Positions 1 through 9,931 are shown, counted from the first letter of the stretch. The stretch: DNA of 64,000 bases from Alkalihalobacillus sp. AL-G (GCF_030643805.1 NZ_CP094656.1:372001-436000); one strand, 5' to 3'. The notes: a model not told the origin generated them from the sequence alone. Program-made: numbers and translations.

Positions 1-1
1 T

Positions 2-367
2 GACAATGGGTATTTTATCCAGCCGACATTATTTGAAAATGTAACTTCTGATATGACAATTGCACAAGAAGAAATTTTTGGACCTGTGCTCGCTCTAATG
101 AAAGTAGAATCTATGGAAGAAGCATTGGAGCTAGCTAATGATGTGGAGTTTGGCTTAAGTGCGTCAATCTTTACTACTAACATACAAAAAATGCTATCTT
201 TCATTAATGAAATGGATGCCGGCCTTGTTCGAATTAATGCCGAGAGTGCTGGTGTTGAACTGCAAGCTCCATTTGGTGGCATGAAACAATCTAGTTCACA
301 TTCCCGTGAACAAGGTCAAGCTGCAATCGAGTTTTTCACATCTATTAAAACAGTTTTTGTTAAATAG
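2..367 (+). CDS. aldehyde dehydrogenase, C-terminal part (likely 2,5-dioxopentanoate dehydrogenase)
   Basis: Only the C-terminal 121 residues are present; the gene begins left of the window. The reading frame is open from base 2 and carries the aldehyde dehydrogenase segment [14 protein letters not shown], then [11 protein letters not shown] and the C-terminal PFGGMKQSS region, all typical of the NAD(P)-dependent superfamily. The catalytic cysteine lies outside the window. Because glucarate and galactarate dehydratase genes follow, the likely substrate is 2,5-dioxopentanoate (alpha-ketoglutarate semialdehyde), oxidised to 2-oxoglutarate as the last step of the pathway; this is inferred from context. 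A strong hairpin closes the gene directly downstream. Confidence 0.85.
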   Translation, partial: DNGYFIQPTLFENVTSDMTIAQEEIFGPVLALMKVESMEEALELANDVEFGLSASIFTTNIQKMLSFINEMDAGLVRINAESAGVELQAPFGGMKQSSSHSREQGQAAIEFFTSIKTVFVK

Positions 368-379
368 AGAACTCTTTAA

Positions 380-410
380 AATAGATGGGAGTTTTTTTCT
401 CCCATCTATT
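380..410 (+). terminator. intrinsic terminator after aldehyde dehydrogenase
   Basis: A perfect 12-bp stem (AATAGATGGGAG with its complement) encloses a loop of seven T. It starts 12 bases after the stop codon and separates the dehydrogenase from the transporter operon. There is no T tract after the stem, so termination strength is uncertain. Confidence 0.65.
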
Positions 411-533
411 GTTAGATAAGTAAAGAGAGAAATCAAAAATCCTGTTATAAGTTAAAATATCTGAATATTTTGTATTTAATGCGATCATAAAGGTCAGTTA
501 TCGCAACTATCAAACTGCTAATCGTTTATTTTT

Positions 534-547
534 TGAAAGCGCTTATA
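534..547 (+). promoter_or_regulatory. cre-like CcpA site upstream of tctC
   Basis: TGAAAGCGCTTATA fits the Bacillus cre consensus (TGWAANCGNTNWCA) at all but one of the defined positions. It lies 74 bases before the tctC start, so CcpA could repress the sugar-acid operon when glucose is present. This is inferred from sequence match only. Confidence 0.5.
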
Positions 548-620
548 TTGGTAACCACGGGTCTTCGACTCGCTTATGAATAATAGTAGGTTGCAAAAAA
601 AAAATTGAGGGGTGTAAAGT

Positions 621-1667
621 ATGAAGAAATTGTTGCCTTTTTTAATGGTAATAATGCTGGCAGTTGTTCTGGCTGCGTGTAATCAAAGTGCTAATTCAAG
701 TGACGACTCTTCAGAAGCTGAGATTCCGGATAGAATTCGTGTTGTTATTGGTTCTTCATCAACAGGCGGGGATACATACCAAAACTCAAGTGCAGCAAGT
801 AGATATTTAGAAAAGGTTTTAGGTACTAATATGAAAGTAGATGCGGTTGGAGCGGTAAAAGCATTTACAGCACTAGACAAGGCAGACACTGATGGAAGTA
901 CGATTATGTTTTTCCATGACATGGCTTATTTAGGTGTTGAATATGGAAGTATTAGTGAAAAATATGCTTTAGAAAATTGGAAGGTTGGTCCAGTTGTTTC
1001 AACAAACCCTGGTAATGCATTTTTAACAAGTGCAGATGCACCATATAACACAATGGCTGAATCGGCAGAATGGTTAAAAAATAATCCGGATGAAACAGTC
1101 ACAGTTGCTATTGAAGCTGGTGGTGTATCAGAAATTTCTTTTGATGGTTATTATTTATGGGTAAAAGAGAAATATGGAACAGAAGTTTCCGATCGAATCA
1201 AAGTTTATCCAACAGGATCTCAAGAAGATAAAAACCAAGCATTATGGGATGGAAATGCTGATATTATCAACGGATCAATTGGAGGTAATTTCGAATATAC
1301 AAAAGATGACGTAGATTCTAAAATCAAGATGAAGTTTTTAGGCATTACAGCAGGGAAAAGAGTTGAAGGATATGAAATTCCTACATTTGCTGAACAAGGA
1401 ATTAAAGTAAACGGTAAAGATTTTGTTTTTGATAAGCAATTCTTCATTCTATTACCGAAGGATATTGATCCGAAATTTGCTAAGGCTTTGGATGAAGCGG
1501 TTGCACAAGTAGTAGAAAACCCAGATTATATAAAGGATTTAGCAAAAAATGCATATATCCCTAGTTATACTCCAGCTGAAGAAGCCGATGATTATTTACT
1601 AGAGAAGAGATCCACTTTCCAAAACATTATTAATAATGCACCAACTGTAGATGAGCTTACCGATTAA
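621..1667 (+). CDS. tctC: tripartite tricarboxylate transporter substrate-binding lipoprotein (TctC/Bug family)
   Basis: A 348-residue extracytoplasmic solute receptor. A lipoprotein signal peptide ends in the lipobox LAAC, with Cys20 as the lipidated residue, followed by a Ser/Asp-rich tether. The body (GSSSTGGDTYQNSS near residue 50, then the FFILLPKDIDPKFAKALD segment) matches the TctC/Bug family of periplasmic-type binding proteins. The start follows a GAGGGGTG ribosome site. TctB and TctA genes follow on the same strand, so all three TTT components are present. The neighbouring glucarate and galactarate dehydratases suggest an aldarate as ligand rather than citrate; that is inference. 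Confidence 0.88.
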   Translation: MKKLLPFLMVIMLAVVLAACNQSANSSDDSSEAEIPDRIRVVIGSSSTGGDTYQNSSAASRYLEKVLGTNMKVDAVGAVKAFTALDKADTDGSTIMFFHDMAYLGVEYGSISEKYALENWKVGPVVSTNPGNAFLTSADAPYNTMAESAEWLKNNPDETVTVAIEAGGVSEISFDGYYLWVKEKYGTEVSDRIKVYPTGSQEDKNQALWDGNADIINGSIGGNFEYTKDDVDSKIKMKFLGITAGKRVEGYEIPTFAEQGIKVNGKDFVFDKQFFILLPKDIDPKFAKALDEAVAQVVENPDYIKDLAKNAYIPSYTPAEEADDYLLEKRSTFQNIINNAPTVDELTD

Positions 1668-1688
1668 TTAAATAATGTAATTTTATGG

Positions 1689-1717
1689 GGTTGTCTGTAT
1701 ATATACGACAGACAGCC
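1689..1717 (+). other. intercistronic hairpin between tctC and tctB
   Basis: GGTTGTCTGT pairs with ACAGACAGCC around a nine-base loop. It has no proper T tract. Such stems after binding-protein genes often stabilise the upstream message or partly terminate, giving more binding protein than membrane subunits; that role here is inferred. Confidence 0.45.
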
Positions 1718-1763
1718 TCGTATTATCTGAAAATAGAAGAAAGATTTTAGGAGGAAGGTGAAG

Positions 1764-2171
1764 TTGTTGAGTGATTTCCTTACCCTTGAATATAAATTTA
1801 GTGAATCCCATACAGTATTCCCGAAAATAATTTTATCTGTACTCATTATCTTATTAATTCTTATCATGTTAAGTAATGTTATCCACAGAGCAAAGGCTGG
1901 AAAATTAAAAGAATTCAACTTTAAATTCTTTATTGACAATTATGATAAATATAAATTTTATGGAACAATTGCTTTACTTTTAGGATATGGATTTATTTTG
2001 GAACCTATTGGTTTTCTTCCGGCAAGTATACCCTTTATGTTTCTGATCATGCTTTTATATATCGGGAATTTAAAGAAAAAAGCTATTATTCTTTCCCTTG
2101 CTAATTCAATTATAACATCAGTTTTAATTTGGTTCTTATTCGGCAAATTGTTCGATATAACTTTACCGTAG
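1764..2171 (+). CDS. tctB: tripartite tricarboxylate transporter small membrane subunit TctB
   Basis: About 135 residues with four hydrophobic segments: one near the N terminus (FPKIILSVLIILLILIML) and three after residue 65, with a short charged loop GNLKKK between. This is the normal size and topology of TctB, the small membrane subunit that works with TctA. The AGGAGG ribosome site is 9 bases before a TTG at 1764 but only 3 bases before a GTG at 1758, so the TTG is preferred; two extra residues result if the GTG is used. The tctA ribosome site overlaps the stop codon, indicating translational coupling. Confidence 0.82.
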   Translation: MLSDFLTLEYKFSESHTVFPKIILSVLIILLILIMLSNVIHRAKAGKLKEFNFKFFIDNYDKYKFYGTIALLLGYGFILEPIGFLPASIPFMFLIMLLYIGNLKKKAIILSLANSIITSVLIWFLFGKLFDITLP

Positions 2172-2186
2172 GGAGGGTTGTCTTTT

Positions 2187-3701
2187 ATGGAGATCTTTGA
2201 AATTCTTACCCCATTGTCTGTTGTATTAGTATTTACAGGTGTGTTGATGGGAATAATTTTTGGGGCAATACCTGGGATGACAGCTACTATGGCCATTGCC
2301 CTCTTTCTTCCTCTCACCTATGCATTAGATATGGTTGAAGCACTTGCATTATTATTAGGTTTATACGTTGGTGGAATTAGCGGTGGTTTAGTACCTGCTA
2401 TTCTCTTAAACATACCTGGTACTCCTTCTTCGCTCTGTACAACATTTGACGGTTTCCCCATGACCCAAAAGGGACAAGGGGAAAAAGCGTTGAAAATCGG
2501 GATTACAGCATCATTGATTGGTGGCTTTTTTAGTTTAACAATTTTATATTTCTTTGCTCCATTACTTGCTTCGGTAGCAATTGAATTTTCATCAGTAGAA
2601 AAGTTTTTAATTATCCTTTTTGCACTGACGGTTATTGCTTCTATTTCAAAAGGAAGCTTACTTGTGGGGATATTCAGTGGTGTTTTAGGAATTTATTTAA
2701 GTCTTATTGGCATGTTTCCTGATAACAATAAGTTACGACTTGTTCCTTCAGGACTAGAAGAGCAATTGTATTACGGTTTTGCGCTTCTTCCCGTACTGAT
2801 CGGTTTATTTGCCATCGCCCAAATAATGCAAGAATCCGAAGAGGGAATGAAGCCAGCTGCCCATCAAAAATTTGATTTTAAAAAAAATAAAAAGAATAAG
2901 TTCACATTTAAAGTATTTAATGGTCAAATCGTCAATACTATTCGTTCCTCATTATTAGGTACTTTTATAGGGATTTTACCAGGTGTTGGTGGGAGTGCAG
3001 CTTCTATTACTGCTTACTCACAAGCAAAAAACTTTTCAAAAAAACCTGAAAAGCTTGGTACTGGAGAACCAGAAGGGGTAATTGCAAGTGAAGCATCTAA
3101 CAATGGTTTAACCGGTGGAGCTTTAATCCCATTACTTTCTTTAGGGATACCCGGCGATAGTACTACCGCAGTATTAATCGGTGCTTTCTTATTACAGGGG
3201 ATCCAAGTAGGTCCGTTATTTATTACAACACATCCTGAATTATGGGGCGGCATTGTATACGCGCTCATTATTGCAAACATTGCGATGTTCTTGCTTATGT
3301 TCTTTTTTATTAAGTATATGGCGAAAATCATATATGTCCCGAAGCATACGATTTATCCAATAATTATTGTGATGTGTGTTGTAGGTTCCTATGCGATTAA
3401 CGATGGTGTAATGTTTGATGTTTGGACTCTATTATTATTTGGTGTTCTTGGCTATATATTTATAAAAATCGGAATTCAAATTGCCCCATTTTTGATCGGC
3501 TTTATATTAGGAAAACCAGGTGAAAAATACTTTATTGATAGTTTAAAAGGAAGCGATGGAGATTTAACGATATTCTTTACAAAAGGCCCAATTGCGGTTG
3601 TGTTATGGCTCATGATTATCGCTTCTATTGTTTATTCGATTTACTCTAATAATAAATCAAAAAAGGATAAACAAGAAGAAACAATCACAACAGCAACATA
3701 A
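2187..3701 (+). CDS. tctA: tripartite tricarboxylate transporter large membrane subunit TctA
   Basis: A 504-residue polytopic protein, the translocating subunit of a TTT secondary transporter. It contains the two TctA repeats: GAIPGMTATMAIALFLPLTY near residue 25 and GTFIGILPGVGGSAASITAY near residue 255, then GEPEGVIASEASNNG and SLGIPGDSTTAVLIGAFLLQ, the family's signature. Length equals the usual 500 residues. The ATG at 2187 lies 9 bases after GGAGG; a TTG at 2178 directly on the ribosome site is unlikely. Expected to act with TctC and TctB in sodium- or proton-driven uptake of a carboxylated sugar acid. Confidence 0.92.
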   Translation: MEIFEILTPLSVVLVFTGVLMGIIFGAIPGMTATMAIALFLPLTYALDMVEALALLLGLYVGGISGGLVPAILLNIPGTPSSLCTTFDGFPMTQKGQGEKALKIGITASLIGGFFSLTILYFFAPLLASVAIEFSSVEKFLIILFALTVIASISKGSLLVGIFSGVLGIYLSLIGMFPDNNKLRLVPSGLEEQLYYGFALLPVLIGLFAIAQIMQESEEGMKPAAHQKFDFKKNKKNKFTFKVFNGQIVNTIRSSLLGTFIGILPGVGGSAASITAYSQAKNFSKKPEKLGTGEPEGVIASEASNNGLTGGALIPLLSLGIPGDSTTAVLIGAFLLQGIQVGPLFITTHPELWGGIVYALIIANIAMFLLMFFFIKYMAKIIYVPKHTIYPIIIVMCVVGSYAINDGVMFDVWTLLLFGVLGYIFIKIGIQIAPFLIGFILGKPGEKYFIDSLKGSDGDLTIFFTKGPIAVVLWLMIIASIVYSIYSNNKSKKDKQEETITTAT

Positions 3702-3737
3702 TTGTAAAAAATTCATAATAATTAAGGAGTTGTCAAT

Positions 3738-5087
3738 ATGGGGGTTATGACTACAAAACAAACTGCTCCAACTATCGTGGAAATTTCGGTAATTCCAGTT
3801 GCAGGTCATGATAGCATGCTATTAAATTTAAGTGGTGCACATGCTCCCTTTTTTACAAGAAATATAGTTATTCTTAAGGATAGCAGTGGAAATCAGGGAG
3901 TTGGGGAAGTTCCTGGTGGAGAAGAAATACGCAAAACTTTAGAGGATTCAAAATCATTATTAATAGGTAATTCCATTGGAAACTATAACAATATATTAAA
4001 TAAAGTAAAAGCGCATTTTGCTGATCGAGATGCTTCTGGTCGTGGAATGCAAACTTTTGATTTGCGTATTATGATTCATGCGGTCACAGCGTTAGAAGCT
4101 GCACTGTTAGATTTATTAGGAAAACATCTAGAAGTTCCAGTAGCAGCCTTATTAGGTGAAGGCCAGCAGCGGGACGAAGTAGAAATGCTCGGGTACCTAT
4201 TTTACATAAGTGATAGTTCTAAAACTGATTTGCCTTATATTAGTGAAAATCACTCTGATGATGAATGGTTCAGACTACGTCGAGAAAAGGCTTTGACGCC
4301 TGAAGCGATTGTTAGATTAGCAGAAGCAGCAAAGGAACGCTATGGATTTAATGACTTTAAATTAAAGGGTGGAGTTTTCCGAGGTGAGGAAGAAATTGAA
4401 GCTGTTACAGCATTGGCTGAACGTTTCCCAAAGGCGCGTATTACCCTAGACCCAAATGGTGGCTGGTATCTTGAAGATGCTATTAGACTTTGTAAAGATA
4501 TGCATCATGTGTTGGCATATGCGGAAGATCCATGTGGTGCTGAACAAGGTTTCTCTGCACGTGAAGTGATGGCAGAGTTTCGCCGTGAGACAGGACTGCC
4601 TACTGCAACGAATATGATCGCAACGGACTGGCGCCAAATGGGGCATGCACTGCAATTAAACGCTGTTGATATTCCACTTGCAGACCCCCATTTCTGGACT
4701 ATGCAAGGATCAGTACGTGTTGCACAAATTTGTCATGAATGGGGAAAAACATGGGGTTCTCACTCAAACAATCATTTTGACATCTCTTTAGCAATGTTTA
4801 CACATGTTGCTGCAGCTGCCCCTGGAAATATTACAGCAATTGATACTCACTGGATATGGCAGGATGGACAGCACCTAACGAAAAATCCTTTGCAAATAAG
4901 AGGGGGAAAAGTCAAAGTGTCAGATAAGCCAGGTCTCGGTGTTGAAATTGATATGAACAAAATCGAGAAAGCAAATAAGCTTTATAAAGAAGAAATTGGG
5001 CTAGGTGCTCGTGATGATTCTATTGCTATGCAATACCTAATTCCAGGTTGGAAATTTGATAATAAAAAGCCTTGTATGGTTCGGTAA
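3738..5087 (+). CDS. gudD: glucarate dehydratase
   Basis: Enolase-superfamily enzyme of 449 residues that dehydrates D-glucarate (and L-idarate) to 5-keto-4-deoxyglucarate. The expected active-site set is visible: K208-x-K210 in DFKLKGG, metal ligands D238 (LDPNGGW) and E263 (AEDPCG), an Asn in TNMIATDW, and the D311/H346 dyad ([10 protein letters not shown] and SNNHFDIS). N-terminal capping domain and barrel are full length (E. coli GudD has 446). AAGGAG lies 8 bases before the ATG. It sits between the transporter genes and an Ldh2-family gene, supporting an aldarate catabolic operon. L-talarate/galactarate dehydratase is less likely given the N-terminal match. Confidence 0.93.
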   Translation: MGVMTTKQTAPTIVEISVIPVAGHDSMLLNLSGAHAPFFTRNIVILKDSSGNQGVGEVPGGEEIRKTLEDSKSLLIGNSIGNYNNILNKVKAHFADRDASGRGMQTFDLRIMIHAVTALEAALLDLLGKHLEVPVAALLGEGQQRDEVEMLGYLFYISDSSKTDLPYISENHSDDEWFRLRREKALTPEAIVRLAEAAKERYGFNDFKLKGGVFRGEEEIEAVTALAERFPKARITLDPNGGWYLEDAIRLCKDMHHVLAYAEDPCGAEQGFSAREVMAEFRRETGLPTATNMIATDWRQMGHALQLNAVDIPLADPHFWTMQGSVRVAQICHEWGKTWGSHSNNHFDISLAMFTHVAAAAPGNITAIDTHWIWQDGQHLTKNPLQIRGGKVKVSDKPGLGVEIDMNKIEKANKLYKEEIGLGARDDSIAMQYLIPGWKFDNKKPCMVR

Positions 5088-5196
5088 CTATCATATGAAT
5101 AAGTAAGCACAAACAGTAGGTGTATTGGTGCTTTCTTATTTTGTTAGATTAATAAAAACTTTTCACAAAAGGTCATTACTTTATGGAGGAATTATC

Positions 5197-6261
5197 TTGA
5201 ATTTTAAAAGCGAAAATCTAACTAATTTTGTATGTGATATTTTTAAAGTAGTAGGTATATCAGACGAAGATAGTTATACAGTGGCAGATAGTCTAGTTGC
5301 GGCAAATTTACGTGGAGTTGATTCCCATGGTGTAACTCGTGTACCCATTTATGTGAAACGATTAAAAGAAGGTGCCACAAACCCAAATCCAGATGTAAAA
5401 ATTGCAAAAGAAAGTGATGCAACATTATTGATTGATGGTGACGATGGAATGGGGCAAATCGTAAGTCGTGAAGCTATGAAGCTAGGGGTTGCAAAGGCAA
5501 AGAAAAGTGGGGGAGTCCATATCGGTGTAACCCGTTCCTCTCACTTTGGAGCAGGAGCATATTATGTAAAACGTGGCGTTGAAGAGGATATGATTACTTT
5601 TGCAATGTCTAATGCACCTTCAACAATGGCTCCATGGGGTGGTATTCAACCTTATTTTGGAACAAACCCATATGCTTATGGGGTTCCTGCAGGTAAATAT
5701 GACCCGATTATATTGGATATGGCTACTAGTGTAGTAGCACGAGGAAAGATTATTATGGCTGCACAAAATGGAAGTGATATTCCTGAAGGTTGGGCGATTG
5801 ATCAGGAAGGTAGGCCAACGACTGATTCACAGGCTGCATTAGATGGATCCGTTTTACCATTTGGTGGCCCAAAAGGTTACGGTATTTCACTTATGATCGA
5901 TATTATGAGTGGTGTGTTGACGGGAGCAGGTTTTGGCCCACATATTAATAATATCTATGGAGATTATGATAAGCCACAAAACGTAGGTCATTTCTTCCAA
6001 CTAATGGATATTAATCAGTTTATGCCTGCCAAAGAGTATAAACAGCGAATTGATCAAATGATTGAGGAGATTAAATCAACACCTGCAGCAGAAGGTGTTG
6101 AAGAGATATTCGTTCCAGGTGAGATTGAAAATAAAACAGAGCAGACAAGGTTAGAAAATGGAATCGATTTAGATAAAGAGGTTTATGAAGGATTAAAACA
6201 AGTAGGTAAAGAATGTGGTGTGAATATAGAAGATTATGAAAACGTCAACCAAAAAACATAA
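5197..6261 (+). CDS. Ldh2-family (malate/L-lactate dehydrogenase-like) oxidoreductase
   Basis: About 354 residues, the usual size of the NAD(P)-dependent Ldh2/YlbC/ComC family, which is unrelated to classical lactate dehydrogenases. Visible signatures are DSHGVTRVP near residue 45 (catalytic His region), RSSHFGAGAYY near residue 115 and FGGPKGYGISLMIDIMSG near residue 230. The best ribosome site (GGAGGA at 5185-5190) sets a TTG start at 5197; the longer open frame from 5125 lacks one. The substrate cannot be read from sequence. Position between gudD and garD suggests a hydroxy- or keto-acid derived from a sugar acid. Confidence 0.82.
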   Translation: MNFKSENLTNFVCDIFKVVGISDEDSYTVADSLVAANLRGVDSHGVTRVPIYVKRLKEGATNPNPDVKIAKESDATLLIDGDDGMGQIVSREAMKLGVAKAKKSGGVHIGVTRSSHFGAGAYYVKRGVEEDMITFAMSNAPSTMAPWGGIQPYFGTNPYAYGVPAGKYDPIILDMATSVVARGKIIMAAQNGSDIPEGWAIDQEGRPTTDSQAALDGSVLPFGGPKGYGISLMIDIMSGVLTGAGFGPHINNIYGDYDKPQNVGHFFQLMDINQFMPAKEYKQRIDQMIEEIKSTPAAEGVEEIFVPGEIENKTEQTRLENGIDLDKEVYEGLKQVGKECGVNIEDYENVNQKT

Positions 6262-6324
6262 GACCTCCTATAATAAATGTCCTAATCTTACTATATCAAT
6301 AGTTTTAGAGGGGAGAATTTTTAT

Positions 6325-7863
6325 ATGGCATCGGAAAAAACACAAAAAGAAATCCCACTTTATATAAAAGTAAATGAAGGGGATAATGTTGCAACAATTG
6401 TTAATTCTGGTGGACTAAAGGAAGCAACTGTATTTTCCTGTGGGTTGGAATTACAGGAATTTATTCCAGAAGGTCATAAAGTTACAATAACTGACTTGAA
6501 ACAGGGAGAAGAGATCATTCGATATGGTGAAGTTATAGGCTATGCAGAAGTTCCTATAAAAAAGGGGAGCTGGGTGAGAGAAAAGTATGTAAAGCTACCT
6601 ACTCCTCCATTATTGGATGAACTGCCAATTGCAACAAAGTCAGATGAAGAGCTTCCACCTCTTGACGGCTATACGTTTGAAGGCTATCGAAATGCAGATG
6701 GAAGTGCAGGAATTAAAAATATCTTAGGAATTACAACAAGCGTACAGTGTGTAGCTGGAGTTCTGAATTATACGGTTAATAAAATCAAAAAGGAACTATT
6801 GCCTAAATTTCCAAATGTCCATGATGTTGTTGCTTTGAACCATACATATGGATGTGGTGTAGCGATTAATGCACCTGAAGCAAAAATTCCTATTCGAACA
6901 ATTCAAAATTTGGCAACACACCCTAACTTTGGTGGAGAAGTAATGGTCGTTGGATTAGGCTGTGAGAAACTATTACCTGAACGGTTAATACCAGGTGATC
7001 ATGCAAAAGCAAATATTCTCTCACTTCAAGATCAACAGGGCTTCATGAAAATGGTTGATTCAATCATGAAAATGGCAGAAGAGCGTTTGGAAAAGTTAAG
7101 CAAGCGTGAAAGAGTTACTTGTCCTGTTTCTGATTTGGTAATTGGCTTACAATGTGGCGGGAGCGATGCGTTCTCTGGTGTAACTGCCAATCCAGCTGTA
7201 GGGTATGCTGCTGATTTATTGGTACGTGCAGGAGCAACAGTCTTGTTTTCAGAGGTAACGGAAGTTCGTGATGCTATTCATTTATTAACACCACGAGCTG
7301 TTAATGAAGAAGTTGGTCGTGTATTGATCAATGAAATGAAATGGTATGATAATTATTTACAAAAAGGAGATTCGGATCGAAGCGCAAACCCTTCACCTGG
7401 AAATAAAAAAGGTGGATTAGTCAATGTAGTAGAGAAATCACTTGGTTCAATCGCTAAATCTGGAAGTAGTCCAATCTCTGGTGTTTTGTCACCGGGAGAA
7501 AAGGCAATGGAAAAGGGCTTGATATTTGCAGCTACACCTGCAAGTGACTTTGTTTGTGGAACTTTACAATTAGCTTCTGGAATGCATATACAGGTCTTTA
7601 CTACAGGACGTGGAACACCATACGGTTTACAAATGGCACCCGTAGTTAAGGTTTCAAGTCGAAATTCGCTTAAGGATCAATGGAGTGATTTAATTGATAT
7701 CAATGCAGGACAAATAGCAACCGGTGAGGCGACTATAGAAGAGGTGGGTTGGAAAATATTCCATTTCATTTTAGATGTTGCTAGTGGGCATAAACAAACA
7801 TGGTCTGAGCATTGGGGACTTCATAATGACTTAAGCTTGTTCAATCCTGCACCAATAACATAA
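6325..7863 (+). CDS. garD: galactarate dehydratase
   Basis: A 512-residue member of the altronate/galactarate dehydratase (UxaA/GarD) family: a SAF-like N-terminal domain (residues 1-95, starting [17 protein letters not shown]) and a C-terminal lyase domain with [27 protein letters not shown] and [18 protein letters not shown], whose cysteines are likely iron ligands. It converts galactarate to the same 5-keto-4-deoxyglucarate that GudD makes, so the two enzymes feed one route. Length and domain order match B. subtilis GarD. The start follows AGAGGGGAG. A terminator follows 11 bases after the stop. Confidence 0.92.
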   Translation: MASEKTQKEIPLYIKVNEGDNVATIVNSGGLKEATVFSCGLELQEFIPEGHKVTITDLKQGEEIIRYGEVIGYAEVPIKKGSWVREKYVKLPTPPLLDELPIATKSDEELPPLDGYTFEGYRNADGSAGIKNILGITTSVQCVAGVLNYTVNKIKKELLPKFPNVHDVVALNHTYGCGVAINAPEAKIPIRTIQNLATHPNFGGEVMVVGLGCEKLLPERLIPGDHAKANILSLQDQQGFMKMVDSIMKMAEERLEKLSKRERVTCPVSDLVIGLQCGGSDAFSGVTANPAVGYAADLLVRAGATVLFSEVTEVRDAIHLLTPRAVNEEVGRVLINEMKWYDNYLQKGDSDRSANPSPGNKKGGLVNVVEKSLGSIAKSGSSPISGVLSPGEKAMEKGLIFAATPASDFVCGTLQLASGMHIQVFTTGRGTPYGLQMAPVVKVSSRNSLKDQWSDLIDINAGQIATGEATIEEVGWKIFHFILDVASGHKQTWSEHWGLHNDLSLFNPAPIT

Positions 7864-7874
7864 TTACTTTTGTT

Positions 7875-7910
7875 AGAGGCAAACCCTATACAAAGGTTTG
7901 TCTCTTTTGT
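7875..7910 (+). terminator. intrinsic terminator after garD
   Basis: AGAGGCAAACC pairs with GGTTTGTCTCT across a nine-base loop and is followed by TTTTGTG. It ends the catabolic operon, so the membrane-protein gene at 7982 probably has its own promoter. Confidence 0.7.
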
Positions 7911-7981
7911 GTAGATATTATTAATCTTTTTTCACTTAACCGAGAGATTATTGTTTATGTATATAAGGAGATGAGAGGTAA

Positions 7982-9313
7982 ATGCGAAGTTACCTCATTT
8001 TATCGATGTGTTTTCTGTTCTTATCGTACTATTTTTTTGATTTGGCATGGCTAGGATACCTCGTCATGTTTATGGCTTTACTTACATTTATTGCTTGCGC
8101 TATTCAAGGAAGTGGATTCCCCCGCATAATTGCACTCTTTATGATGGGCGTTGGAATTCTCTTAGAGTTTAATAAGGGATCAGGTATAGAGGGAATTAGC
8201 CAAGGTATATTATTAATTCTTCCCTTAATATGTTTAATCACCTTAACACCGCTTCTTTCCCTTCCACTAAAACTTGGTGGTTACATGGAAGCTGTTGGCG
8301 CTTTACTGCGGAACTTATTATATCAACCACGAAAACTTTTTGCGGGGATAACAACATCCCTATTTATTCTAAGTCCAGTATTAAGTTTGGGAACTGTTCG
8401 AATTATTGATGAATTTCTTACTGATTTAAAACTTCCTTCAATAATATATGCGAAAAGCTACCTTGTTGGATTCACTACTGCTATCATGTGGTCACCGTAC
8501 TTTGCTTCTGTTTCATTAGTTCTTTATTACCTTAATATGCCAGTTGGCAATTATATTTTATTTGGAATAGGAATATCAATCATAGCATTAATCGTAGGTA
8601 ATATTTTATTTGTAGTTTGGGAAAGGAATCATCCACTGTGGGAAAATACAGGTGAAAAACTTTCTTTGAAAAGACACCATCGAAATCAACTTATGAAGCT
8701 AGCTATCTTTGTTATTTTGGTTATGTTTATCTCTTTAACGATAGAGTATATTACTAAATGGTCGATGGTTGTTATTGTTTGTTTGATTTCTATTGCAATA
8801 CCATTAGCATCGGGAGCGATAACAAAAAATCGGAAAAGTCTTCAATCTGAAATCAAGGTATATCGGGACAAAACCATTATTATGATGAACAATGAAATTA
8901 TGTTATTCACAAGTGCTGGCTTGTTTGCCCATGCTATTCAAGGAACAAATTTTGCTAATATAATAAGTAACTTCTTATCGTCATTAGCATCAAAATCATT
9001 TTTATTGTTTGCGATAGCATTATTAGCACTTGTTTTAGTTGTAACTTTTATAGGTCTACATCAAATAGCCGTTATTGCGGCTTTGGCAATGCAATTAAAT
9101 GCACATGAACTAGGAATAAGCACTCTCTCTTTAGCAATTCTACTATTGATTGCTTGGGCGATCTCTTCCGCTATAAGTCCTTTTTCTGGTCTAAATATGA
9201 CGGTTAGCAGACTAGTGGGGATTTCAGGTGTTCATGTTGGACTTCGCGCAAATGGATTGCATTTATCAATACTTGCAGTTTTGGGTGTTAGCATAATTAT
9301 GTGGATTAGATAA
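7982..9313 (+). CDS. polytopic membrane protein, possible transporter, family not recognised
   Basis: A 443-residue protein made almost wholly of hydrophobic helices (roughly 11-12 segments), with a central polar loop near residues 220-235 (NTGEKLSLKRHHRNQL) and another near 285-300. Two halves each contain a Gly/Pro/Ser-rich re-entrant-like stretch (SPVLSLGTVRIIDEFL near 135 and SSAISPFSGLNMTVSRL near 400), a layout seen in ion-transporter superfamily permeases such as DctM or ArsB-like carriers. No family signature is clear enough to name it. AAGGAG lies 11 bases before the ATG. Composition matches the AT-rich catabolic block, and it may carry a pathway acid; that is inference. Confidence 0.8.
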   Translation: MRSYLILSMCFLFLSYYFFDLAWLGYLVMFMALLTFIACAIQGSGFPRIIALFMMGVGILLEFNKGSGIEGISQGILLILPLICLITLTPLLSLPLKLGGYMEAVGALLRNLLYQPRKLFAGITTSLFILSPVLSLGTVRIIDEFLTDLKLPSIIYAKSYLVGFTTAIMWSPYFASVSLVLYYLNMPVGNYILFGIGISIIALIVGNILFVVWERNHPLWENTGEKLSLKRHHRNQLMKLAIFVILVMFISLTIEYITKWSMVVIVCLISIAIPLASGAITKNRKSLQSEIKVYRDKTIIMMNNEIMLFTSAGLFAHAIQGTNFANIISNFLSSLASKSFLLFAIALLALVLVVTFIGLHQIAVIAALAMQLNAHELGISTLSLAILLLIAWAISSAISPFSGLNMTVSRLVGISGVHVGLRANGLHLSILAVLGVSIIMWIR

Positions 9314-9326
9314 GGGAGTTGTCTAA

Positions 9327-9632
9327 AAGGGTAAAAACATAGCTCGTGTAGCGGTAGAAGAAGGAATCGTATCTGGTGGTGGAACAAACAGCGCTTGTAA
9401 CCTATTAAAAGCGGTTCAAGCAATCGAAACTGAAGGTGACGAATCCACTGGTGTGAACATCGTTCTTCGTGCACTTGAAGAGCTGATCCGTCAAATCGCT
9501 CACAACGCTGGTCTTGAAGGATCCGTTGTTGTTGAACTCTTGAAAGGTGAAGGCGTTGGCATTGGATTCAATGCTTCCACTGGCGAGTGGGTAAACCTGA
9601 TCGACGCTGTGCCTGACATGGGCGGAATATAG
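9327..9632 (+). pseudogene. groL: decayed groL (GroEL chaperonin) 3' fragment
   Basis: The open frame has no start codon and a TAA just before it at 9324. Its translation ([18 protein letters not shown], then [37 protein letters not shown] and [16 protein letters not shown]) matches GroEL from about residue 400 to the end of the equatorial domain. About 60 residues that normally follow are missing, and the frame jumps straight to the chaperonin tail motif PDMGGI and a stop. It is a truncated, internally deleted copy and cannot fold as a chaperonin. It abuts the sugar-acid block, suggesting an integration scar next to groL. Confidence 0.88.
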
Positions 9633-9680
9633 GGGGCATGATGTAATCTGCCCCGAAAAACTCTTACAATATAAGGATTT

Positions 9681-9713
9681 AAAGGACAGAGGTCAAACCT
9701 GTGTCCTTTTTTT
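9681..9713 (+). terminator. intrinsic terminator behind the groL remnant
   Basis: AAAGGACA pairs with TGTCCTTT around GAGGTCAAACCTG, followed by a run of T. It is probably the original groL terminator. Confidence 0.75.
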
Positions 9714-9931
9714 AACATATTCAAAATCATTTTTCAGTTCGTAGTTTTATCAAAATCACCTTAACTTTTTTTGGTTGGATCAAAGGCAGTTTATTTGTAC
9801 GTCAAATATACCAATGGATATATACACATTTTATGTACAAGCAGTATGTTTGTCCAAACACTCCTCTTGTTTTTTCATATTTATAAATGAGTGATAGTTT
9901 TATTACTCACTAAAAAAAAAGGGGTGAAATC

